From the NCBI GenBank assembly GCA_963737745.1, contig CAVTTR010000011.1, positions 95,633 to 159,632 of the forward strand: 64,000 bases of DNA. Direction: 5' to 3'. A program made the translations under genes and the position numbers. The notes beneath the pieces were generated by a model. The model searched no databases, had not been told where the DNA came from, and was given only the letters and a program-made list of their open reading frames with translations. Origin of the DNA: Bog-473 sp963737745. Lineage in GTDB: Bacteria > Actinomycetota > Acidimicrobiia > Acidimicrobiales > RAAP-2. Each line of letters opens with the position of its first letter. Position 1 is the first letter of the stretch. This document shows positions 26,104 through 35,795 of this stretch, piece after piece.

Positions 26104-27060
26104 CGGGAAGTGGCAGGCCACCTGGTGGCCGGGGGTAATCTCACGCAGCTCGGGTACCTCCTGGGCGCAGCGCGCCTCGGCCCGCGGGCAGCGTGTGCGG
26201 AAGCGGCATCCCGACGGAGGATTGATGGGGCTCGGTGGCTCGCCCCCCAGAATCACCGGCGTTCGGGTGAGGTCGGGGTTGGGCTCGACGGCCGATGAGA
26301 GCAGCGCTTCGGTGTAGTGGTGGGCCGGTGAGGCGTAGAGCGCGTCGGAGGGCGCCACTTCGCACAAGCGACCGAGATACATGACGGCGACCCGATCGCT
26401 CACGTTCTTGACCACGGCCAGGTCGTGAGCGATGAACAAGACGGTCAGATCGTGTTGCGCCTTGAGGTCCTCGAGCAGGTTGAGGATCTGAGCCTGGACC
26501 GAGACGTCGAGGGCCGAGACGATCTCGTCGCACACCAGGAGCTTGGGCTCGAGCACGAGGGCGCGGGCAATGCTGATCCTCTGGCACTGTCCGCCCGAGA
26601 ACTCCCTCGGGTAGCGGTTCCCCGCCACAGAAGGATCGATGCCGACCGAGTCGAGCATGGCGTCGACCTTTTCCCGGCGCTCCTCCTTGGTGCCGATCTT
26701 CCAGATGTCCAGCGGCTCGGCCACGATGTCGGCCACACGGCGGCGGGGGTTGAGCGACGAGATCGGGTCCTGAAAGATCATCTGCATCCGCGTGCGCATG
26801 AGGCGAAGGTCGGTCCGCTGCAGGGCCGTGAGGTCCGTGCCTTCGAACGTGATGGTGCCCGATGTGGGATTCTCCACGTGCACGATGGCCCGGCCGGTCG
26901 TCGACTTGCCGCATCCCGACTCGCCCACCAGGCCGAGCGTCTCGCCCTCGGCCAGCGTGAAGCTGACCCCGGCCACGGCCTGGAGCCTGCTGCCACCCCG
27001 GGTGAACGTGACGAAGAGATCCTCCACGCTGAGCAGCGGACGTTGGCCGATGGCGGTCAC
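26077..27060 (-). CDS. dppF: Oligopeptide/dipeptide ABC transporter ATPase (DppF type)
   Basis: 327 residues from GTG 27060, which overlaps the upstream ATPase stop in a GTGA arrangement. Walker A is GESGCGKST, the signature is FSGGQCQR (family usually SGGQRQR), and Walker B is 'LLVCDEIVSALD', with 'IAHDLAVV' as the His loop. The C-terminal oligo_HPY region has 'GCRFRTRCPRA', the Cys-containing segment of peptide/nickel transporter ATPases. It would pair with the DppD-type ATPase to power import. Confidence 0.9.
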   Translation of the reverse strand: MTAIGQRPLLSVEDLFVTFTRGGSRLQAVAGVSFTLAEGETLGLVGESGCGKSTTGRAIVHVENPTSGTITFEGTDLTALQRTDLRLMRTRMQMIFQDPISSLNPRRRVADIVAEPLDIWKIGTKEERREKVDAMLDSVGIDPSVAGNRYPREFSGGQCQRISIARALVLEPKLLVCDEIVSALDVSVQAQILNLLEDLKAQHDLTVLFIAHDLAVVKNVSDRVAVMYLGRLCEVAPSDALYASPAHHYTEALLSSAVEPNPDLTRTPVILGGEPPSPINPPSGCRFRTRCPRAEARCAQEVPELREITPGHQVACHFPLPLGSGLR

Positions 27061-28056
27061 AGGGGGAACCAGCAGGCGTAGCTGTGACCCGGCACGGCAC
27101 CTTCGAGCAGCGGCGGCTTTTCGTGATGGCACTTGGTGCGGGCGTAGGGACAGCGCGGTGCGAAGGGGCAGCCGGCGGGAGGCGAGATGAGATCGGGTGG
27201 ACGTCCTTCGATCGCCTGCAGCCGGGTGTGGCTCGGATTGCCGATGCGCGGAATGGAGCGGAGCAGCGCCTCGGTGTAGGGCATGGACATGTGCGAGAAG
27301 AGGACCTTCGTCGGGGCCCGTTCGACCACGTTGCCGGCGTACATCACGATGATCTCGTCCGTGCGGGTCGCCACCACGCCGAGATCGTGGGTGATCAGCA
27401 CCATGCCCATCTCACGTTCGCGCTGCAACGTGCTGAGGAGGTCGAGGATCTGCGCCTGCACGGTGACGTCGAGCCCCGTCGTCGGTTCGTCCGCCATGAG
27501 GAGGCGGGGGGCGCAGGCCAGGGCGATGGCGATGATCACCCGCTGGCGCATGCCGCCCGAGAGTTGGCTCGGATAATTGTCGAACCGCTCGACCGGCGAC
27601 GGGATGCCCACCTGCATGAGGAGGGAGAGCGCGGTCTCCTTCGCCTCGGCCCGATCGAGCTTGAGATGGACCTTGAGGGACTCGGTGATCTGGTGGCCGA
27701 TGCGCTGAACCGGGTTGAGGGACGTCATTGGATCTTGGAAGACCATGGCGATCTCGGTGCCCCAGAGGTGCCGGAGATCGTGGTCCGGGGCGTTGAGAAT
27801 CTCCTGGCCCCGGTAGCGCACCGACCCGGTCTGCGTGGCGCTGCGGCGGGGGAGCAGCCCCATGATGGCCCGGGAAAGGACCGTCTTGCCCGACCCGGAT
27901 TCGCCCACGATACCCAGCGTCTTGCCACGCTCGAGGGTGAGCGAGACCCCCTGGACGGCACGGAGCTCGCCCTGCGGCGTGGCGAACGAGACCTTCAGGT
28001 CCTCGACTTCGAGGAGGGGGGTCCCCGGGCGTCCCCGGCGTCCCCGGCGTGTTCAT
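27057..28056 (-). CDS. dppD: Oligopeptide/dipeptide ABC transporter ATPase (DppD type), frameshifted
   Basis: The uninterrupted frame begins only at Walker A (GESGSGKT), but the missing N-terminus is present just upstream as 'LLEVEDLKVSFATPQGELRA'. ATG 28056 overlaps the permease stop by ATGA and encodes a Gly-Thr-Pro repeat from short 9-base repeats; a run of six G (28016-28021, plus strand) then puts the two parts out of frame. Five would restore it. The rest is intact: SGGMRQR, 'LLMADEPTTGLD', 'ITHDLGVV' and the C-terminal 'GCPFAPRCPYA'. Confidence 0.88.
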
Positions 28057-28910
28057 AGCTTCACCTCGGTCACGTCGAAGTAGGCGCGCAACTTGTCGGC
28101 CACCACGTTGAGGCTGAACAGCAGCGAGAACATGGCGATGGCCGGGAAGATGATCAGCCAGGGGTTGCTTTGGCCCTTGCCGCCCGAGAGCAGTCCGGAG
28201 CCCTCGTAGAGCATGTTGCCCCAGCTCGGCGTGGGTGGGGGGACCGAGAGCCCGAGGAAGGCGAGTGTGCCCTCGAGCACGACGACGGTTGCCACGGCAA
28301 TCAAGCCGAAGGAGAGGACGGTCGGCAAGATGTTGGGCAGTATCTCGCGTCCGAGAATGCGCCGGTCGTTCGCCCCCAGGGCCTTGGCGGCCATGACGAA
28401 GTCCCGGGTGGCGTACGAGAGGGTGGCGGCTCGAATCACCCGGAAGATCACCGGGGCGCTGAAGACACCGATGACGAGGGTGATCTTCCACAGCTGATGG
28501 CCCCAGAAGGAGCCGATGGCGATCACCGCTACCAGGGCGGGGAAGGCAAGGACGGCGTAGGAAAGGGTGTTGAGGAAGGTATCGACCCGGCCCCGGCGAT
28601 AGGCCGAGAACATGGCCGGAAGGCCCCCGAGGAGCATGCCGATGGCCGTGCTGCCGAACCCGACGACCAGGGAGACACGGGATCCGAAGAACAGTCGGCT
28701 GAGGATGTCACGATTGAGATCGTCGGTTCCGAGCAGATGTCCCCAGCCCGGGCTGGCGTTCTGGGGGGAGGCGAAGTTCTCGTAGCTCGGCTTGGGCAAG
28801 GGCAGCACGTTGGCGAAGATCGCCACGAGGATGATCAGACCGATCCAGCCGGTGCAGAGCCAGAAGAAAAGTCCCAGCCTCTTCTTCCCGGCGACCATGA
28901 CGTCAGTCAC
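28053..28910 (-). CDS. dppC: Peptide ABC transporter permease (DppC type)
   Basis: 285 residues from GTG 28910, overlapping the DppB stop by 8 bases. It has an N-terminal helix, a periplasmic segment containing 'HLLGTDDLNRDILSRLFFG' (typical of DppC), and five further helices with the EAA loop 'AAKALGANDRRILGREILPN'. It forms the channel with DppB. ATG 28898 is an alternative start. Confidence 0.92.
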   Translation of the reverse strand: MTDVMVAGKKRLGLFFWLCTGWIGLIILVAIFANVLPLPKPSYENFASPQNASPGWGHLLGTDDLNRDILSRLFFGSRVSLVVGFGSTAIGMLLGGLPAMFSAYRRGRVDTFLNTLSYAVLAFPALVAVIAIGSFWGHQLWKITLVIGVFSAPVIFRVIRAATLSYATRDFVMAAKALGANDRRILGREILPNILPTVLSFGLIAVATVVVLEGTLAFLGLSVPPPTPSWGNMLYEGSGLLSGGKGQSNPWLIIFPAIAMFSLLFSLNVVADKLRAYFDVTEVKL

Positions 28911-29850
28911 GGGCGATCCTCGGGTCGACGACGGTGAAGGCGAAGTCGAACAGGAAGTTGACCAGCACGATGGCCACGGCCACCACCAGGGTGATCCCCT
29001 GCACCACGGTGTAGTCGTCCTGGTTGATGGCCGAGATGATCTCGAAGCCAATCCCGTTCAGTTGCAGCAGTAACTCGACCACGAAGGTCCCCGCGATCAG
29101 CCCGCTGATGGTGACCCCCGCCGAGGCGAGGAGGGAGACCGACGAGGGGCGCAGCGCGTGGTGCCACATGATGCGGCGGTCGGAGAGCCCCTTGGAGCGG
29201 GCCAGGGTGATGAAGTCCTCCTGCAGCGTGGCGATCAGATCGTTGCGCAGGAGCCGGAAGTACACGACGATCGAGCCCAGGGCCAGCACGATCGACGGCA
29301 GCACCATGGTGTGGATGTTCGACCAGAAGTTCTGGGTCAGGGGGACGTAGGAGGCCGGCCCCGGGAAGACATGCCAGTGCACGGCGAAGATCAGCACCAA
29401 AATCGGGCCGATCACGAACGGCGGGAGGGCGAGCATGCCGAAGGCCACCCCGTTGGAGAGCTGATCGAACAGGCGGTTGGGACGCCGCGAGGCGGTCATG
29501 GCCATGGGGAGGGCGACGGCGAACGCCATCAGTTGCGAGAACACGATGAGCTCGATGTCGATGGGGAACGAGTTGGCCAAAATCGAGGTCGTGGTCTGAT
29601 GGGTGGTGAAGGACTGCCCCAGGTTTCCTTGCAACACGTGGCCGATCCAGATGAAGTACTGGGCCCAGAGCGACTTGTCGAGCCCGAGCTGGTGGTTGAG
29701 GATGGCGGCGTTCTGCGGCGTGTCATTGGGCCCGAGGATGGCGACGGCCGGATTCCCGGGGAGAAGGTGGACGAGGAAGAAGGCGGCCACTGACACGAAA
29801 AAGACGATGACGACGAGCAGCACCAGCCGTTTCGCGATGTATCTGCCCAA
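28903..29850 (-). CDS. dppB: Peptide ABC transporter permease (DppB type)
   Basis: 315 residues, start TTG 29850 with a GAGGAGG ribosome site upstream. N-terminal helix with 'RLVLLVVIVFFVSVAAFFLV', 'LLPGNPA', then five more helices and an EAA loop 'LARSKGLSDRRIMWHHALRP'. First gene of dppB-C-D-F. No substrate-binding protein gene accompanies the operon; the nearest family 5 binding protein is at 62021 and a partnership is only possible, not shown. Confidence 0.92.
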   Translation of the reverse strand: MGRYIAKRLVLLVVIVFFVSVAAFFLVHLLPGNPAVAILGPNDTPQNAAILNHQLGLDKSLWAQYFIWIGHVLQGNLGQSFTTHQTTTSILANSFPIDIELIVFSQLMAFAVALPMAMTASRRPNRLFDQLSNGVAFGMLALPPFVIGPILVLIFAVHWHVFPGPASYVPLTQNFWSNIHTMVLPSIVLALGSIVVYFRLLRNDLIATLQEDFITLARSKGLSDRRIMWHHALRPSSVSLLASAGVTISGLIAGTFVVELLLQLNGIGFEIISAINQDDYTVVQGITLVVAVAIVLVNFLFDFAFTVVDPRIARD

Positions 29851-29903
29851 CTCGGCGCCCCCCTCCTCGTCTCCTCCCGGGCCCGGTGTCCTACTATGCG
29901 CCC

Positions 29904-31485
29904 GTGCCCGAGGCCCTTCCCCCCCTGAACGGACGGCTGCGGACCGTCGTCGGGCTGGCCGTGATGGTAGTGGTCGTGCTCGGAATCGTCTTGCGCTTCC
30001 TTACCCACTCCGCCCTGTGGTTAGACGAGGCGCTGACCGTCGACCGGGCGAGGCTCCCGCTCGGACAGATCGCCGGCTCGGTCAAGCACGACGGCGCACC
30101 TCCGCTCTACTACTACCTCCTCCACTTCTGGATGAAGGTGTTCGGTCAATCGAACCTGGGCACCCGTTCGCTCTCGGGAGTCATCGGGGTCATATCTCTT
30201 CCGGTGGCCTGGCTGGCCGGCAATCGTTTCGGCGGGCGGGCGGTGGCGTGGACCACGGTCGTCCTCCTTTCCAGCGCGCCCTTCGCCGTCTATTACTCCA
30301 CCGAGGCCCGCATGTACGCCCTCGTGATCCTCCTCACGGGATGCGGGTTCCTGGCACTCCACCGTGCTTTGCACGGGCCCCGCCCGGGCAATCTGATCGC
30401 CATCGCCGTGGTCACCGCCGCCCTCTTGTACACGCAGTACTGGGCGCTGTATCTGGTTGGGGTGGTGGGGTTATGGCTGTTGATCTCCGCCCTTTGGGCC
30501 CGCCACCAGGACGCGGCGGCGCCGCAATGGCGGGCCACCTTCACGGCGTTTCTGGCCGTGGTGGTCGGCTGCATCTTGTTCGTGCCGTGGGTGCCGACGT
30601 TCATCTACCAGTCGCGCCATACGGGCACCCCATGGGCGGCGCCGCCCAACTTCGCCGCCGTGATCAATGCGGTCACCGGGTTCACGGCCAACCAGGGCTC
30701 GCTCTCGAGTGCGGGCACGGACCAGGGTCGCCTGCTGGCGTTGATCTACTTCGCCATGTTGGCCCTGGCGCTGTTCGGCATCGGGCGCACCAGGCGGATC
30801 ATCGAGTTGGACGTGCACACCCAACCCCGGGCGCGCGGCATGTCGATCGCCGTCGGCGGGCACGCTCTTCGCCGCCATTGCCGGCGGGATCCTCACCACG
30901 AGCGCCTTCTCGCCTCGTTACGCCGCCGTGGTCTTCTTGCCCCTGCTGCTCTTGGTGGCGCTCGGGACCACGACCTTCCTCAGCACGCGGGTGCGCTTGG
31001 GGGTGGTGGCCATTGCCGTGGTGGCGGGACTGATCGGATCGGTGCAGAACATATCGACGCAGCGCACGCAGGCCACCCGGGTCGCCGCCGTGATCGATGC
31101 CCATGCCCGGCCCGGAGACATCATCGCCCTCTGCCCCGACCAGCTCGGCCCGGCGACGTACCGGGCCGTGGCCGACCCGAGCCGTTACGACATGATCACC
31201 TTTCCCCGGGGAACGGGACCCCAGTTCGTGGACTGGGTCGACTACACCAGCGTCGTGCACAAGGCCAACCCCAAGACGTTCGCCGCCAAGCTCATCGCGG
31301 CCGCCGGCGCCCACCACCGGATATGGCTGGTGTGGCAGCCGGGGTATCAGACCTACGGCATCAAGTGTGACGTGCTGGCCTCGACGCTCCTGGGCGAGCC
31401 CCACGTGGGTGGACACAACTGGGTCACGCCGAACGGGTCCACGTACTACGAGCCGATGACCCTCACCGAGTACGCCCCCCAGTGA
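29904..31485 (+). CDS. GT-C (family 39-like) membrane glycosyltransferase, frameshifted
   Basis: About 525 residues with many transmembrane helices. The first luminal loop has 'LWLDEALTVDR', the acidic DE motif of GT39/ArnT-type enzymes that use polyprenyl-phosphate sugars, followed by HDGAPPLYYYLLH. GTG 29904 is preferred because TACTAT (29892-29897) lies 6 nt upstream; GTG 29886 is six codons earlier. The frame breaks at about 30858-30862: 'SIAVGG' continues as 'TLFAAIAGGILTTSAFSPRY' in the next frame. It begins the surface-glycan cluster. Sugar unknown. Confidence 0.8.
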
Positions 31486-32612
31486 TGACGCCAGTGATGA
31501 GGCGACTGGTCGAGCCGGCGCGCGAGGCCCTCGTGCCCTTCGTGTTGGCCCGGGTGGTCGTGCTCGGGGTGCTCGCCTTGGCCCACTTCATCGTGGACCG
31601 GACGCACCCGGCGAACGCCGGGGTCACGGCGCGGGTGCACGAGGGGCTGCTCGGGTGGGATGCCGGGTTCTACGAGACGATTGCCCGGGTCGGCTACGGC
31701 GCCCTGGGGACCCAGTCGCTGCGGTTCTATCCGGCCGTCCCCGTCCTGACCCACGTCGTGGCCTGGTTGCCGGGGGTGGGTGACGGCGCGGCGCTGCTCG
31801 TGGTCTCCAATGTGGCCGCCTTCGTGGCCACGGCGTTGCTCTACGTGCTCGTGCGCCGCGAGATACCCGACGCCACGGTGGCCCGCCGGGCCATCTGGAT
31901 CCTGAGTCTCGCTCCGGCGGCCTACGTGCTCGTCATGGGCTATGCCGAGTCGACGTTGCTCTGCCTGGCCATCGGCTGCTTCATGGCCCTGCGCACGATC
32001 CGTCCCAATTTCGCCCTGGCCGCCCTTCTGGCCTTCCTGGCCGCGCTGGCCCGTCCCATTGGCGTGCTCCTGGCCCTGGCCGTGGCGGTCGAACTGGTGC
32101 GGTGGTGGATCCGACTCAGCCGGGGGCAGCGCCTGACCGGGCTGGCTGCCACGGCGGCGGCGCCGGTCGGCCTGCTCGCCTTCGGTCTGTGGTCCCATCA
32201 CGTGGTCGGCGATGTGTGGGCTCCCTTGAGCGTCCAGTTCCAATCGTCGCATCACGGCGCGTTGGCCGACCCCCTGGTCACCGCCTCTCACGACGTGCGG
32301 GGGCTTTGGCATGGGCATGTCGGCACGGCCCTGCACGTGCCCTGGGTGGTTCTGGCCGTGATCCTTCTGGTGGTCTGCTGGCGCAAGCTCCCGGCGTGCT
32401 ACACGGTGTTCAGCGCGGCGATCCTGGTCGTGGCGGTCGCCGGATCGAACCTCGACTCGTTCGAGCGCTATGCCCTCAGCGCCTTCCCGTTGTCCATGGC
32501 CGCCGCCCTGATCTGCGGCCGTCCCTTGGTCGAGCGGGTGGTCCTGGTGCTCCTCCCGGCCGCCCTGGCCGCATATGCCCTGCTGGCGTTCCTGAACATC
32601 TCCGTTCCGTGA
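31485..32612 (+). CDS. PIG-V-like membrane mannosyltransferase candidate
   Basis: About 375 residues with roughly nine hydrophobic helices. 'GLLGWDAGFYETIARVGY' with the WD pair in the first loop and 'LRFYPAVPVL', plus 'ALARPIGVLLAL', resemble bacterial PIG-V/mannosyltransferase family proteins, which use polyprenyl-phosphate mannose. The ATG overlaps the previous stop (TGATG), so it is cotranscribed with the GT-C gene. Donor and acceptor are unknown. Confidence 0.7.
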   Translation: MTPVMRRLVEPAREALVPFVLARVVVLGVLALAHFIVDRTHPANAGVTARVHEGLLGWDAGFYETIARVGYGALGTQSLRFYPAVPVLTHVVAWLPGVGDGAALLVVSNVAAFVATALLYVLVRREIPDATVARRAIWILSLAPAAYVLVMGYAESTLLCLAIGCFMALRTIRPNFALAALLAFLAALARPIGVLLALAVAVELVRWWIRLSRGQRLTGLAATAAAPVGLLAFGLWSHHVVGDVWAPLSVQFQSSHHGALADPLVTASHDVRGLWHGHVGTALHVPWVVLAVILLVVCWRKLPACYTVFSAAILVVAVAGSNLDSFERYALSAFPLSMAAALICGRPLVERVVLVLLPAALAAYALLAFLNISVP

Positions 32613-32624
32613 GGCACGAGCCAG

Positions 32625-32630
32625 TATCCT
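32625..32630 (+). promoter_or_regulatory. -10 box upstream of the flavoprotein gene
   Basis: TATCCT lies 28 bases before the ATG at 32659, giving a short leader with GAGAGG (32648-32653) as ribosome site. It is the same hexamer as in the uvrA and uvrB promoters. No clear -35 was found. Confidence 0.35.
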
Positions 32631-32658
32631 GCTGAGGCCTGATCGACGAGAGGAAAAG

Positions 32659-34140
32659 ATGCCCGACGAGGCGCCGGTGGTGATTGCGGGAGCGGGCCCA
32701 GGGGGCCTGACCGCGGCGTACCAGCTGACCAAGCGCGGGCTGCACCCGCTGGTCCTCGAGTCCGACGACGTCGTGGGGGGCATCAGTCGCACCGTGCTGC
32801 GCGACGGATGGCGCTTCGACCTCGGAGGCCATCGCTTCTTCACCAAGGTGCCCGAGGTCGAGGCTCTCTGGCACGAGATCCTGCCCGAGGGCGATTTCCT
32901 CCTGCGGCCCCGCATGAGCCGCATCTTCTACAAAGGGAAGTACTACGACTACCCCCTCAAGGCCCTCAACGCCGTGCGCAACCTGGGCCTGTGGGAGTCC
33001 ATCATGTGCGGCTTCTCCTATATCTGGGCCCGCATCCACCCACCCCAACACCAGGAGAACTACGAGGACTGGTTGGTGGCCCGCTTCGGCTGGCGCCTGT
33101 ACCGCACCTTCTTCAAGACCTACACCGAGCGGGTGTGGGGGGTCGAGGTCTCCGAAATGCCGGCGGACTGGGCCGCCCAACGCATAAAGAACCTCGACCT
33201 GCGCAAGGCGGTCGTCAACGCGATTTTGCCCAAGCGCAAGCAGACGGAGATCACCACCCTCATCGAGGAGTTCCAGTACCCGAAGTTCGGACCCGGGATG
33301 ATGTGGGAGGTCTGCGCCGAGAAGGTGGAGGCCGCCGGGGGGACGGTGCGGCTCTCGTCTCGGCTGACCAAGATCCACGTGGCCGACGGACGGGCGCAGT
33401 CGGTGACCTATCAGCACGATGGCGTCGAGGTCGAGCAACCGGCCTCGCACGTGATCTCCACCATGCCGATGCGCGAGTTGGTCCATGCCATCACCCCCGC
33501 CCCGTCCGACGAGGTGCTGGCGGCGGCCGACGGGCTGCACTATCGGGACTATCTGACGGTCGCCCTGGTCGTGCCCGAGGCGCGCAGCTTCCCCGACAAT
33601 TGGATCTACATCCATGCCCCCGAGGTCGAGGTGGGACGGATCCAGAACTACGGCTCGTGGTCGCCCTATCTCGTCAAGGACGGCCGCACCTGTCTCGGGC
33701 TCGAGTACTTCGTCTTCGAGGGCGACCGCCTGTGGGAGATGGCCGACGACGACCTGATCGCGCTGGCCACCAAGGAGCTGGCCGTGCTCGGTCTGGTCGA
33801 GCCGGGCGACGTCGAGCAGGGGTACGTGGTCCGGGTGCCCAAGGCGTACCCGTATTACGACTTCACGTATCAAGCCAACGTCCAGACCATCCGCAAGTAT
33901 TTGGAGACCGAGGCGCCCAACATTCATCCCATCGGCCGCAACGGCATGCACAAGTACAACAACCAGGACCACTCCATGTACACGGCCATGCTGACGGTCG
34001 AGAACATGTTCGGCGCCCGCCACGACATCTGGTCGGTGAACGTGGAAGAGGAGTATCACGAGGCGGGAAGCCGAAGTGGCGGGACCGGGCGCGATGCCCC
34101 GATATTGCCTCCGAGAGCCGCATCTGCCCCGACGTCGTAA
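32659..34140 (+). CDS. FAD-dependent oxidoreductase, UDP-galactopyranose mutase-like
   Basis: 493 residues. The N-terminal Rossmann motif GAGPGGLTAAYQL and 'LESDDVVGGISRT' bind FAD, and 'FDLGGHRFFTK' follows as in amine oxidase/protoporphyrinogen oxidase and Glf-like proteins. The C-terminus has 'NIHPIGRNGMHKYNNQDHSMYTAM', typical of the NAD(P)/FAD-dependent proteins found in polysaccharide clusters. Likely role: sugar-nucleotide or polyprenyl modification; true mutase activity is not shown. The last 25 residues look like a low-conservation tail. Confidence 0.75.
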   Translation: MPDEAPVVIAGAGPGGLTAAYQLTKRGLHPLVLESDDVVGGISRTVLRDGWRFDLGGHRFFTKVPEVEALWHEILPEGDFLLRPRMSRIFYKGKYYDYPLKALNAVRNLGLWESIMCGFSYIWARIHPPQHQENYEDWLVARFGWRLYRTFFKTYTERVWGVEVSEMPADWAAQRIKNLDLRKAVVNAILPKRKQTEITTLIEEFQYPKFGPGMMWEVCAEKVEAAGGTVRLSSRLTKIHVADGRAQSVTYQHDGVEVEQPASHVISTMPMRELVHAITPAPSDEVLAAADGLHYRDYLTVALVVPEARSFPDNWIYIHAPEVEVGRIQNYGSWSPYLVKDGRTCLGLEYFVFEGDRLWEMADDDLIALATKELAVLGLVEPGDVEQGYVVRVPKAYPYYDFTYQANVQTIRKYLETEAPNIHPIGRNGMHKYNNQDHSMYTAMLTVENMFGARHDIWSVNVEEEYHEAGSRSGGTGRDAPILPPRAASAPTS

Positions 34141-35453
34141 TGGGATCGTGGTCCAAGCGGTCCGCCCTGACCCCTTCGACGGGGCTGGTCATGGACCCCG
34201 AGCCCGAATCGTTCTTGAGTGGCATCTTCGCCGCCGGGCCTCTGGCCGTGGGGGGTCTCCTGGCCAACGGGCTCAACATCGTGGCCACGGTGGTGGTGGC
34301 CCGCCTGCTCACGACCAACCAGTACGGCGGAGTGGCCCAACTCCTGGGGCTCTTCTTCGTGCTCTCCATGCCCGGGTCCGCTCTGCTGGTCGGCGTGGTG
34401 CGGCGCATCACCGCCATGGCCAGCTTCGGCCAGGACATCGAAGCCCGCGAGTGGGCCACCCGGCTCTATCGAAGGGCGCTGGTCGGGGTGGCGGTGTGGT
34501 CCGTGATTTCGGTTGCGGTCGAGGAACCGCTCTCGCACGCGCTGCGCCTGCCCGACGACGGCTCGGTGGCCTTGACCATGATCGCGGCCGGGTTCTGGAT
34601 GCTGCTCTGCCTGGACCGGGCCGTCCTCCAGTCCCACCGGCGCTACGCCGGCCTCGGTCTGAGCCTGATCGTGGAGATCGGCGTGCGTACCGTGCTGGTG
34701 CTCACCTTCGCCGAGTTGGGTTGGGGGATCTGGGGCTACGCCCTGGGCCTGATGATCGGTGAGGCCGTCGCGGTGGGGCAGGTTCGGGTGGCGGGCGGCA
34801 AGGCCTGGCGCCACGCCGCCCGCACGGCGCTGCCCTCGGACCAGTCGATCCAATCCCGGGCCCTCTCGCTCGACCTGGCGGCGGCGCTGACCGGCTTCGC
34901 CCTGCTCGGCCTGCTGCAGAACGCCGACATCATTTTGGTGGGCCGGCTCCGGCACTCCCATGCCGGGTCGTACGCCGCCATCTCGGTGGCCTCCAAGGCG
35001 CTCGTCTTCGGGGCCATTTTGCTCGGGAGCTACATACTCCCCGAGGCGTCAATCCGCTGGCACCGGGGCGAGCACGCGCTGCGCCAGCTCGGCGTGACGT
35101 TCGTCTTCCTGCTGGCTCCGACAATGGTCCTGCTCTTGGTGGCGCTCGCCGTGCCCAAGCCCTTCCTCACGCTCTTCTTCGGGGCCCGACTGGCCAAAGG
35201 GGCCCCGGCTTTCGCCGTCCTGGCCGGCGGCATGGCCTGCCTCGGGTCCACGGTCGTCCTCACCAACTACCTCCTGGGGGCGGCGAGACGGTGGGTCGTG
35301 GTCTTCCTCGCCCTCGGCGTGGTGGTCTTGTTGATCCTGATCCACGCCGCCCATGGGGCGATCATCGGCACGGCCCGAGCCGAGTTGGAGGTACAGGCCG
35401 GCGTGGCCTTCGCCGTGCTGGTGGCCTTCGTGGCCGTGCACGTGCGCTCCTGA
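34140..35453 (+). CDS. Polysaccharide flippase (Wzx/MATE-like)
   Basis: 437 residues, about 12 transmembrane helices, few charged residues in the helices, and a family-like N-terminus 'VATVVVARLLTTNQYGGVAQLLGLFFVLS'. This fits polysaccharide transporter (PST/MOP) proteins that flip lipid-linked sugars across the membrane. The ATG shares its A with the preceding stop (TAATG); ATG 34191 is an alternative start. Its place among glycosyltransferases supports export of a lipid-linked glycan. Confidence 0.8.
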   Translation: MGSWSKRSALTPSTGLVMDPEPESFLSGIFAAGPLAVGGLLANGLNIVATVVVARLLTTNQYGGVAQLLGLFFVLSMPGSALLVGVVRRITAMASFGQDIEAREWATRLYRRALVGVAVWSVISVAVEEPLSHALRLPDDGSVALTMIAAGFWMLLCLDRAVLQSHRRYAGLGLSLIVEIGVRTVLVLTFAELGWGIWGYALGLMIGEAVAVGQVRVAGGKAWRHAARTALPSDQSIQSRALSLDLAAALTGFALLGLLQNADIILVGRLRHSHAGSYAAISVASKALVFGAILLGSYILPEASIRWHRGEHALRQLGVTFVFLLAPTMVLLLVALAVPKPFLTLFFGARLAKGAPAFAVLAGGMACLGSTVVLTNYLLGAARRWVVVFLALGVVVLLILIHAAHGAIIGTARAELEVQAGVAFAVLVAFVAVHVRS

Positions 35454-35795
35454 TCAGGTCCGATCGTCGAGGTCCTTGCGGAGCAGTGCCACCTCTTCGG
35501 CCAGAACCCGGGTCCGGTCTTCCATCCGTCCGATCTCCCAGCTCAGCCTGACGCACACCGTGAGCAGGAAGAGCACGGCGATCACGGCCAGCAGGTCGGG
35601 CGGGCTCTTGACGCCGACCCGGTGGGCGGCCGAGTTGAACAGCCCGGGGAACACGGCGAAGACGGCGATGACCACGGCCACGGCCAACCACGTCACGGCA
35701 TATTTTTCGTGCAGATGGCGACGGCGCGAGAGCTCGATGATGACGGTGAGCGTGATGAGCGCGCTCGCCAGGGCGATGATGTGGACTCCGGTCAC
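35454..35795 (-). CDS. DUF2304 family membrane protein
   Basis: 113 residues, three hydrophobic helices followed by a short coiled-coil tail ('EDRTRVLAEEVALLRKDL'). 'HEKYAVTWLAV' is typical of DUF2304 proteins, often found next to polyprenyl-phosphate glycosyltransferases. The GTG start overlaps the GT2 stop in a GTGA arrangement (35792-35795), so translation is coupled. It may anchor or assist the GT2 enzyme; this is inference. Confidence 0.8.
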   Translation of the reverse strand: MTGVHIIALASALITLTVIIELSRRRHLHEKYAVTWLAVAVVIAVFAVFPGLFNSAAHRVGVKSPPDLLAVIAVLFLLTVCVRLSWEIGRMEDRTRVLAEEVALLRKDLDDRT

